Shown here: piece after piece, positions 45,622-52,486 of the stretch | How positions within the stretch are numbered: the stretch's first letter is position 1 | How the letters are laid out: each line of letters begins with the position of its first letter | Origin: Pseudomonadota bacterium | Lineage (GTDB): Bacteria; Pseudomonadota; Gammaproteobacteria; Burkholderiales; Burkholderiaceae_C | DNA length: 64,000 nt | Direction of reading: 5' to 3' | Assembly: GCA_020161775.1 (NCBI GenBank) | Contig: JAIUOW010000023.1 | Span: 1 to 64,000, forward strand | Notes under the pieces: model-generated | The model's database searches: none | Seen by the model: only the letters and a program-made list of their open reading frames with translations | What the model was told of the DNA's origin: nothing | Program-made: the position numbers and the translations under genes

Positions 45622-47107
45622 TTTCGAAGTGGCGGATATAGGTTTGGGCCAGCGCTGCACGTTTCACCTTGCCCAGTTCGGTCAGCGGCAGGGCAGGTTC
45701 GATGAACAGCGCCTTGGGCAGCTTGTAGCCCACCAGACGGCTGCGCAGGGCCGCCAACACGTCGACGGGTTGCACGGTCGCGCCTTCTGCGGGCTCGATG
45801 GCAGCCACCACGGCTTCGCCATAGTCAGGGTGCGGCACGGCGAAGACCGCGGCGCGGGCAACGCCCGGCAGTTCTTCCAGCGCGATCTCGACCTCGCGCG
45901 GGTGAATGTTGTAGCCGCCGCTGATGATCACCTCGCTGGTGCGGCCCACGATGTGCAGGTAGCCGTCACCGTCGAGCAGGCCGATGTCACCGGTCACCAG
46001 GCGGCTGTCGCGCAGCAGCGGCTGCTCTGCCGCGGGCCGCTGCCAGTAGCTGCCGAAAGCAGGATCGGAGAAACCGACCTCCAGCACGCCCGGCACGCCG
46101 GCGGCCACGGGCTGCCCGGCTGCATCCACCACGCGCACGACCACACCGGGCAAGGGCTTGCCGGCGCTGCCCGCGCGGCGCTCGCCCCGCAGCGGATTGG
46201 CCGTGTTGGTCATGGTCTCGGACATGCCCCAGCACTCCAGCAGCCGGTGGCCTGACTGCTGCTCGAACGCGTCGAACACCTCGCGCGCGAGCGGCGCCGA
46301 GCCCGAGATGAACAGCCGCGCGCCGGCCGCGGCGGCGCGCAGGCCCGGCTCGTCCGCCAGCCGCCGGTACATGGTGGGAACGCCCGAAAACACGGACGCC
46401 TGCGACAGGTGCCGCACCACTTCGGTGGCGTCGAAACGCGGCAGCAACAGCAGCGACGCGCCCACGCTCAGCACGCAGTGCAACGTCATGAACAGACCAT
46501 GTGCGTGGTACAGCGGCAGCGTGTGCAACAGCCGGTCGCCTGCGGTGTAGCCCAACGCCCCGGCCAGTGCGTACGCCTTGCCCGCTAGCAGCTCGTTGCG
46601 CATCAGCACGCCTTTGGGTCGCCCGGTGGTGCCCGACGTGAAGATGATTGCTGCGGCATGACCGGGCGGCAGGTTCACGTCGGGCTCACTGGCTTGGCCC
46701 ATCAGCGTGGCCAACGTGCCAACGCCTGCTGAGTCCATTGTGTGTATCGGCACGCCGCCGGCCAGCCCGCGTACCGTCTCTTCAAGCCCGGGGTCGCAGA
46801 CGACAAGGCCGGGCGCCGCATCGGCCAGCATCGGGGCGAGCTCGTGTGGTGTCAGCCGCGGGTTCAGCGGCACGTACACGATGCCGGCGCGCACGCAGGC
46901 GAGGTAGAGGAAAATATTCCATTCCGACCGTTCGAGCACGGCAGCCAGGCGATCCCCGGGCGCCAGGCCCGCGCCCTGCAGGCGCAGGCTCAGATGGGTG
47001 GTCTGGAGATCGAGGTCGGCATACGTCCAGTGGCGGCCGTCCGCCATTTGGAGGAAGGTGTCACTAAGTTTCCATGCTGGCTGAAACGTCCGGTAGAGAC
47101 TTTGCAT
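45614..47107 (-). CDS. AMP-forming acyl-CoA synthetase (malonyl-CoA-synthetase-like)
   Basis: The 497-residue ANL-superfamily ligase has the P-loop IIFTSGTTGRPKGVLM, LPLYHAHGLFMTLHCVL (like MatB-type malonate-CoA ligases), ECWGMSETM, RLVTGDIGLLD, and the C-terminal GGYNIHPREVEIAL and KVKRAAL with the adenylation lysine. It should activate a short carboxylic acid with ATP and CoA. It heads the second leftward operon, divergent from the DeoR-type regulator with a 49-base spacer. Confidence 0.9.
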   Translation of the reverse strand: MQSLYRTFQPAWKLSDTFLQMADGRHWTYADLDLQTTHLSLRLQGAGLAPGDRLAAVLERSEWNIFLYLACVRAGIVYVPLNPRLTPHELAPMLADAAPGLVVCDPGLEETVRGLAGGVPIHTMDSAGVGTLATLMGQASEPDVNLPPGHAAAIIFTSGTTGRPKGVLMRNELLAGKAYALAGALGYTAGDRLLHTLPLYHAHGLFMTLHCVLSVGASLLLLPRFDATEVVRHLSQASVFSGVPTMYRRLADEPGLRAAAAGARLFISGSAPLAREVFDAFEQQSGHRLLECWGMSETMTNTANPLRGERRAGSAGKPLPGVVVRVVDAAGQPVAAGVPGVLEVGFSDPAFGSYWQRPAAEQPLLRDSRLVTGDIGLLDGDGYLHIVGRTSEVIISGGYNIHPREVEIALEELPGVARAAVFAVPHPDYGEAVVAAIEPAEGATVQPVDVLAALRSRLVGYKLPKALFIEPALPLTELGKVKRAALAQTYIRHFERI

Positions 47108-47120
47108 GCGCTAAGATACC

Positions 47121-47135
47121 AAATCAAACAAAATC
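47121..47135. promoter_or_regulatory. Candidate operator between the AMP-ligase and DeoR genes
   Basis: AAATC occurs at 47121-47125 and 47131-47135, 10 bases apart, the second within TCAAACAAAATC (47124-47135). This resembles the sites at 40168-40189 and 45597-45621. It lies in the only gap between the divergent ligase and regulator genes, a natural place for autoregulation. Confidence 0.4.
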
Positions 47136-47156
47136 TCTCAGAATGTACCAGACGCC

Positions 47157-47999
47157 ATGACTTCGACAGCCGCGCCTCGGGCGGAACGCCTGCTGCCGCG
47201 CCAGCGGCAATCCTTCATCCTTGATGTACTGACCGAACACGGCGTGGTGTCGCTGCAGCACTTGGCGGAGCGGCTGGGCGCGTCGTTTTCCACCGTGCGG
47301 CGCGATCTGGACGACCTGGAAAGCCGAAAGCTGGTTGAGCGCACGCATGGCGGCGCGATCTTGGGTTCACTATCCAAGGCGCATGTTGAAACGGAGGAAA
47401 CGCGGGCCACTTCGGGTGCAATGAAGGGTGCCAAGGAAGCCATCGGAAGGCTCGCCGCCCATCGGGTGCGCGAGGGCGACAGCGTCATCTTCGACAGCAG
47501 CACCACCGTGCTGGAGGCCGCGCGGGCCATCGTGCAGGCGCGCCTGCGCATCACGGCGGTGACCAACAACATTCGTATTGCGGATTTGATGTCCACGTCC
47601 GACAACATCCGTCTGATCATCCCCGGCGGTACCCGGCGTCCCGGTACCAACTTGCTGGCGGGCGAGCCGGGCGACAGCTTCCTGAGCCATCTGCATGCCG
47701 ACATCGCGCTGATCGGCGCGCAAAGCGCCAGCGGCGGCATGCTGACCGACAGCCGCATCGAAAGTGCCAGCGCCAAGCGCCTGTTGATGAAAGCGGTGCG
47801 CACCAAATACCTGCTCATTGATTCCTGGAAGTTCGGCGGTCCGGGCTTCTGCGATGTAGTGCCGCTGTCGGATTTCGATGAAGTTTTCACGGACGCCGGC
47901 CTACCCGAAGAGGAGCGCAAGGACCTGGAGCGCCGCGGCGTCTTTGTTCGCATCGAAGGCAGCGAAGCAGTGGTACCAGTACAGAAGAGAGCGACGTAA
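47157..47999 (+). CDS. DeoR-family transcriptional regulator
   Basis: The 280-residue protein has the N-terminal DeoR winged helix (~15-70: RQSFILDVLTEHGVVSLQHL, TVRRDLDDLESR, THGGA) and a C-terminal DeoRC sensor domain with the phosphosugar-like motif DSSTTVLEAA and GAQSASGG. Such regulators usually sense sugar or sugar-acid phosphates, or other small acids. It is divergent from the ligase operon and is the likely regulator of the surrounding catabolic genes. Confidence 0.92.
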   Translation: MTSTAAPRAERLLPRQRQSFILDVLTEHGVVSLQHLAERLGASFSTVRRDLDDLESRKLVERTHGGAILGSLSKAHVETEETRATSGAMKGAKEAIGRLAAHRVREGDSVIFDSSTTVLEAARAIVQARLRITAVTNNIRIADLMSTSDNIRLIIPGGTRRPGTNLLAGEPGDSFLSHLHADIALIGAQSASGGMLTDSRIESASAKRLLMKAVRTKYLLIDSWKFGGPGFCDVVPLSDFDEVFTDAGLPEEERKDLERRGVFVRIEGSEAVVPVQKRAT

Positions 48000-48020
48000 C
48001 TCCCAAAAAAAGGACGAGGC

Positions 48021-48980
48021 ATGATCAACCGTCGAAGCGTGCTGATGGTAGGCGCCTGCCTGCCGTCATTGGGCGCGACGCAGGTTTTTCCGCTGCGACC
48101 CATCCGCATCGTCGTGCCCTTTGGCGCCGGCGGCATTGCCGACCTGACGGCGCGCGCGGTGGCGCAAAAGCTGGCCGACGAGCTGCGCCAGGGCGTGGTG
48201 ATCGAGAACAAGCCCGGCGCGGGCGGCATCGTGGCCGGCGAGGCCGTGGCCCGGGCCGAGCCCGACGGACACACGCTGCTGCTCATGAGCAACGGCACGG
48301 CGGTGAGCGCGGGGCTGTTCAAGGCGCTGCCGTTTGACGCGCAGAAAGACTTTGCGCCCGTGGCCACGCTGGGTTTTTTCGACATTGCGATTCTGGCCAA
48401 TGGCAACAGCCGCTTCCAGACCCTGCCCGAGCTGCTGGCCTATGGCAAGGCCAACCCGGGCAAGCTGAATGTCGCATCCATCAACATCGGCAGCACGCAG
48501 CACCTGGCGGCCGAGCTGTTCAAGAGCATGGCGGGCATCGACGTGCAGGTGGTGCCGTTCAACGGATCGCCAGCGGTGCTGACGGCGCTGCGTGGCGGCC
48601 AGGTGGACGTGGCCGTCGAAATCCTGGGGCCCATGATGGGCCAGATCAGCGCCAGGGCCGTGCGGGCGCTGGCCGTGATGGGCGCCAGGCGATCCGCATC
48701 GCTGCCCGACGTGCCCACGGTGGCCGAGGCAGGCGTGCGCGGCTTCAATGTGGCTTCATGGAACGCGCTGGCCGCGCCGGCGCGCACGCCGCCCGCGGTG
48801 ATCGCCACGCTGAACGCGGCGGTGAACAAGGTGCTGGCCCAGCCGGAGCTGCGCAAGCAGCTGGCCGACATCAACGTGGCGCCGGCCGGCGGCACGCCCG
48901 AGCAACTGCGCGAGCTGCTGGGCTCGGAAATCAAACGCTGGGCGGAGGTGATTGCGCGTTCGGGGGTGCCGCGGCAGTGA
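48021..48980 (+). CDS. Bug-family (TTT) solute-binding protein 3
   Basis: The 319-residue exported protein has a short signal peptide, IRIVVPFGAGGIADLTAR, IENKPGAGGIVAGEAV and VVPFNGSPAVL. It lies 21 bases after the DeoR regulator and is probably co-transcribed with it. As with the other two Bug proteins here, no TctAB genes are adjacent. Pairing with the regulator fits a role in ligand supply or sensing. Confidence 0.92.
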   Translation: MINRRSVLMVGACLPSLGATQVFPLRPIRIVVPFGAGGIADLTARAVAQKLADELRQGVVIENKPGAGGIVAGEAVARAEPDGHTLLLMSNGTAVSAGLFKALPFDAQKDFAPVATLGFFDIAILANGNSRFQTLPELLAYGKANPGKLNVASINIGSTQHLAAELFKSMAGIDVQVVPFNGSPAVLTALRGGQVDVAVEILGPMMGQISARAVRALAVMGARRSASLPDVPTVAEAGVRGFNVASWNALAAPARTPPAVIATLNAAVNKVLAQPELRKQLADINVAPAGGTPEQLRELLGSEIKRWAEVIARSGVPRQ

Positions 48981-49028
48981 ACCCCCTGGGGCCGGGGGAA
49001 GCGACGCTGCAGTTCCATCGCCAGCATC

Positions 49029-49418
49029 ATGGATAAATTCCTGTTGCAACTGCAGGTGCTGGAACGGCTCGCCGAAGACCTGTTGCAGGCCGAACAGGCG
49101 GCGCAGACGGCCCACGAGACGGCGACCCACGAAGAGAACATCGCCGAAAACAAGTACGACACATTGGGACTTGAGGCCGCTTACCTGGCCAACGCCGACG
49201 GCAAAGAGCAACACCTCTTTCTTGGCCCGGAAGGGGGCAGCATGAAGCTGGTCAGCGGCACCCGGCTGATTCAGGTGATCAGCGGCGAAGCCCCGTTGGG
49301 CAGGGCTGTGCTGGGCAAATGCGAGGGTGACGAGGTGTCGATACAGATCGGCCCCAACCGGCAGCAGTTTGAGGTGCTGTGGGTTGACGGGATGCCTGGC
49401 CCCGCAGAGCAAAGGTGA
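49029..49418 (+). CDS. GreA/GreB C-terminal-like small protein
   Basis: The 129-residue protein has a helical N-terminal half (~1-60; AQTAHETATHEENIAENKYD) suggestive of a coiled coil, and a C-terminal GreA_GreB-like domain (PLGRAVLGKCEGDEVSIQIG). Such small Gre-like proteins may bind the RNA polymerase secondary channel; the canonical acidic coiled-coil tip of GreA is not obvious. It is isolated between a Bug gene and a nitroreductase, 48 bases after the former. Confidence 0.7.
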   Translation: MDKFLLQLQVLERLAEDLLQAEQAAQTAHETATHEENIAENKYDTLGLEAAYLANADGKEQHLFLGPEGGSMKLVSGTRLIQVISGEAPLGRAVLGKCEGDEVSIQIGPNRQQFEVLWVDGMPGPAEQR

Positions 49419-49482
49419 CAGCAACACCGTGGCCCGGTGTCTATGATCCGGCCCGCAGACACCCAAGTCACCAGGAAGCCAC

Positions 49483-50160
49483 ATGGAGTTCGACGACGTC
49501 ATTCTCGGCCGGCGCAGCATTCGCGGCTACAAGCCGGATCCGGTTCCGCGCGCGCTGATCGAGGAAATCATCGGGCTCGCCATGCGGGCGCCGTCGTCCA
49601 TGAACACGCAGCCGTGGAACTTCTACGTCATCACCGGCGAACCGCTGGCACGAATACGCCAGGGCAACACGGAGCGAATGGCCGCTGGCGTACCCCAGTC
49701 GCGCGAATTCCGCACCGGGCAGCCGTTCGCGGGCCCGCATCGCGAGCGGCAGATCGGCGTGGCCAAGCAACTATTCGCGGCCATGGGCATTGCACGGGAC
49801 GACCAGGCGATGCGTCAGGACTGGGTGATGCGCGGCTTCCGCCAGTTCGATGCGCCCGTGTGCATCATCGTCACCTACGACCGTGCAGTCGATGGCAGCG
49901 ACGACACGCCATTCGATTGCGGCGCCGTGACCACGGCGCTTGTCAACGCCGCCTGGTCGCGCGGCCTGGGCTGCGTGATCAACAGCCAGGGCATCATGCA
50001 ATCGCCCGTGGTGCGCGAGCACGCCGGCATCGCCGACGACCAGGTCATCATGAAGAGCATCGCACTCGGATGGCCTGACGAAACCTTCCCCGCCAATGCG
50101 GTGGTTTCCGAACGCAAGAGCGTTGCGGAGGCGGCCGTCTTCGTGGGATTCAACGGGTAG
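49483..50160 (+). CDS. Nitroreductase family protein
   Basis: The 225-residue FMN-dependent oxidoreductase has the N-terminal ILGRRSIRGYKPDPVPR, the FMN segment RAPSSMNTQPWNFYVIT, and C-terminal FMN contacts around SIALGWPDETFP. It reduces nitro-aromatics, quinones or similar acceptors with NAD(P)H. It stands alone; a tRNA gene follows on the other strand. Confidence 0.9.
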   Translation: MEFDDVILGRRSIRGYKPDPVPRALIEEIIGLAMRAPSSMNTQPWNFYVITGEPLARIRQGNTERMAAGVPQSREFRTGQPFAGPHRERQIGVAKQLFAAMGIARDDQAMRQDWVMRGFRQFDAPVCIIVTYDRAVDGSDDTPFDCGAVTTALVNAAWSRGLGCVINSQGIMQSPVVREHAGIADDQVIMKSIALGWPDETFPANAVVSERKSVAEAAVFVGFNG

Positions 50161-50346
50161 AGCAGCGCGCATGGCATGCGTTCATGGCGCCCATGGAAGG
50201 CCGAACTGATGGCGCATTCCGGGCCCTACGCCGACCCGCGGGCCATAGCGGCCCTCAGGATCAGTAGGCGCTTTCATTGCGCAATCTTAAGCCGGCAGCG
50301 CCGAAGGTAAGCTCACTTGGTGCTTGCTTGCTGGGGAACACTGATT
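50161..50346. other. Intergenic stretch, no feature recognised
   Basis: No open frame with a credible start and no terminator is visible between the nitroreductase and the tRNA gene, although the 3' end of the tRNA-Arg transcript should fall here. Confidence 0.5.
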
Positions 50347-50422
50347 TGGCGCGGCTGGCGGGGATCGAACCCACGACCCTTGGCTTCGGAGGCCAATACT
50401 CTATCCACTGAGCTACAGCCGC
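50347..50422 (-). tRNA. tRNA-Arg (anticodon CCG)
   Basis: On the minus strand a 76-base cloverleaf reads GCGGCTG acceptor, TAGCTCAGTGGATAGAG D-arm, anticodon arm TTGGC-CTCCGAA-GCCAA with anticodon CCG (decodes CGG), TTCGATC in the T-arm, and the complementary CAGCCGC acceptor strand with discriminator G and an encoded CCA. All stems pair. CGG arginine codons are common in this high-GC sequence. Confidence 0.95.
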
Positions 50423-50459
50423 GTGCATGTTGCTTCTGCCCCGTGAGGGCAGCCGCGCA

Positions 50460-51095
50460 TTATCCCCCATTCCGCCCGGCTGGTCCCAGCCCCAGGCCCT
50501 TTGCGTAGGTGTCCAGCGCCCGCCGGCCCGTGGCCACCAGGTCAAACGCGCCGGGCTCCAGCAGCCAGTTCTGGATCAGGCCGTCGATCAGCGCCAGCAG
50601 GCCTTGCGCCGCCGTGGCCGCCGGCACCGGCAGGCGCTGCCCGCGCAGCCGGGCGGCGGCGCGCAGGTCGCCGGCCATGCGGTCCAGGCAGCGCCCGCGC
50701 GCGGCCAGATGGCGGTCCCGCACGGCATTGAGCTCGCTGATGTATTCCACCTTGTGCGTGATCACGTCAAACACGCGCCGCGTCTGTGCGTCGTTGGCAA
50801 TGCGGCCCAGCGCATCCAGCACCGAGCCGCGCACGTGCGCCAGCGGGTCGGCGCAGGTGGGCGGGCCGCTGAGCAGGGCGGACTCCATCGGCAGCGTCAC
50901 CCGTTCCAGCATGGCGTTGAACAGGTCCGCCTTGTCCTTGAAATGCCAGTACACCGCGCCGCGCGTGGCGCCCGCCGCCTGCGCGATGTCGTGCAGCGAC
51001 GTGCGCGACACGCCCTGCGCCTGGAACAGCGTCTCGGCGCAGTCCAGCAGGCGCGCGCGGGTGGCTTGGGCTTCTTCCTTGGTGCGTCGGGCCAT
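50460..51095 (-). CDS. TetR-family repressor (AcrR/TtgR-like) of the efflux operon
   Basis: The 211-residue protein has the TetR helix-turn-helix (~10-55; LLDCAETLFQAQGVSRTSL, AAGATRGAVYWHFKDK, the AcrR signature) and a larger ligand-binding C-terminus with HKVEYISELNAVR. The true start is ATG-51095. It is divergent from the RND operon, with a palindrome at 51148-51167 between them, so it most likely represses the pump genes and itself until a drug-like ligand binds. Confidence 0.92.
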   Translation of the reverse strand: MARRTKEEAQATRARLLDCAETLFQAQGVSRTSLHDIAQAAGATRGAVYWHFKDKADLFNAMLERVTLPMESALLSGPPTCADPLAHVRGSVLDALGRIANDAQTRRVFDVITHKVEYISELNAVRDRHLAARGRCLDRMAGDLRAAARLRGQRLPVPAATAAQGLLALIDGLIQNWLLEPGAFDLVATGRRALDTYAKGLGLGPAGRNGG

Positions 51096-51147
51096 GGGGG
51101 ATGGGGATGGGCTTGTCTTTTCCGGGGTTGGGCAGGAGCTGGCACTA

Positions 51148-51167
51148 TACATGCATGGGTGTATGTA
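51148..51167. promoter_or_regulatory. AcrR-type operator palindrome
   Basis: TACATGCATGGGTGTATGTA has arms TACATGCA and TGTATGTA (seven of eight positions symmetric, four-base spacer), closely resembling the E. coli AcrR operator TACATACAT-N-ATGTATGTA. It lies between the repressor and pump genes, near the centre of their promoter region. Confidence 0.7.
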
Positions 51168-51238
51168 TATACTCGTGTCCGCTAATATCCCGCTGGTGTG
51201 GCCGGTTCGCCACCATGCCGCTCCCACAAGGAATCCCC

Positions 51239-52474
51239 ATGCCCGCCTTGCCCGCGTTTGCCTCTACCGGCATTGCCCACGCTTCTTCCCCGGTTCGCCA
51301 TTTTGCGCTGGCGCTGGCCGCCGTGGCGGTGCTGTCCGCCTGCGGCAAGGGTGCGGACCCGGCCGCCGCCGGCGCCGCCCCGCCCCCGCCCGAGGTGGGC
51401 GTGATCACCGTGGCGCCTGGCGACGTGGGCCTGGTCACCGAGCTGCCCGGCCGGTTGGAGGCTTCGCGCGTGGCGCAGGTGCGCGCCCGTGCCACGGGCA
51501 TCCTGCAGCAGCGCCTCTTCCGCGAAGGCAGCGACGTACGCGCCGGCCAGCCGCTGTTCCGCATAGACGCGGCCCCGTATGCGGCCGCCTATGAAAGCGC
51601 CCAGGCCACGCTGGCCAAGGGCCAGGCCAACCTGGCGCAGGCCAGCGCGCTGGCCGAGCGCTACAAGCCGCTGGTGGAGGCCAACGCCATCAGCAAGCAG
51701 GACTATGCCAACGCCGTGGCCGCGCAAAAGCAGGCCGAAGCCGATGTGGCCATGGGCAAGGCCGCGGTGCAGACCGCCAAAATCAACCTGGACTACGCGG
51801 CCGTCACCGCGCCCATCTCGGGCCGCATTGGCCGCGCGCTGGTGACCGAAGGCGCGCTGGTGGGCCAGGGCGAGGCCACGCAGCTGGCCGTCATCCAGCA
51901 GATCGACCCGATGTACGTCAACTTCACCCAGCCCGCGGCCGAGGTGCTCAAGCTGCGCCGCGCGCTGGAAGCTGGCCAGCTGAAGCGCGCCAGCGAGGGT
52001 GCCGCCAGCGTGCGCGTGGTGCTGGAAGACGGCACCGAACACACCCGCCCCGGCAAGCTGCTGTTCTCTGACCTGACGGTGGATGCCTCCAGCGGTCAGA
52101 TCACGCTGCGCGCCGAGGTGCCCAACCCCGGCGGCGCGCTGCTGCCCGGCCTGTATGTACGCGTGCGGCTGGAGCAGGCCCGCGCGGGCAATGCCATCTT
52201 GCTGCCGCAGCAGGCCGTCACGCGCTCGGGCGCGGGCGACAGCGTCATGGTGGTGGCGGCAGACGGCAAGGTCAGCCCGCGCCCGGTGAAGATCGGTGAA
52301 TCGCAAAACGGCCGCTGGGTCGTGCTGGACGGCCTGAAGGCCGGCGAGCAGGTGGTGGTGGACGGCTTCCAGAAGATCCGGCCCAACGCACCGGTCAAGC
52401 CCGTGCCCTGGCAGCCTGCGGGCGCCAAGCCCGCCGCTGCGGCCGCCTCCGCTTCGGCCCCTGCCACCAAGTAA
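51239..52474 (+). CDS. RND efflux periplasmic adaptor (MFP, AcrA/MexA-like)
   Basis: The 411-residue adaptor has a lipoprotein signal (lipobox LSAC, Cys35), a biotinyl-lipoyl half (~60-90), a helical hairpin (~100-170; coiled coil around AYESAQATLAKGQANL), the second lipoyl half (VTAPISGRIGRALVTEG), and beta-barrel and membrane-proximal domains. It joins the RND pump to the outer-membrane channel. The start is ATG-51239 with AAGGA upstream; ATG-51215 is also in frame. The pump gene follows after 12 bases. Confidence 0.92.
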   Translation: MPALPAFASTGIAHASSPVRHFALALAAVAVLSACGKGADPAAAGAAPPPPEVGVITVAPGDVGLVTELPGRLEASRVAQVRARATGILQQRLFREGSDVRAGQPLFRIDAAPYAAAYESAQATLAKGQANLAQASALAERYKPLVEANAISKQDYANAVAAQKQAEADVAMGKAAVQTAKINLDYAAVTAPISGRIGRALVTEGALVGQGEATQLAVIQQIDPMYVNFTQPAAEVLKLRRALEAGQLKRASEGAASVRVVLEDGTEHTRPGKLLFSDLTVDASSGQITLRAEVPNPGGALLPGLYVRVRLEQARAGNAILLPQQAVTRSGAGDSVMVVAADGKVSPRPVKIGESQNGRWVVLDGLKAGEQVVVDGFQKIRPNAPVKPVPWQPAGAKPAAAAASASAPATK

Positions 52475-52486
52475 GGGGCCAGCAGC

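Noticed and set aside
50347-50422. tRNA-Arg considered as an integration site for an island
   Set aside because: No integrase gene or repeated 3' tRNA end is adjacent; the only recombinase is 42 kb away.
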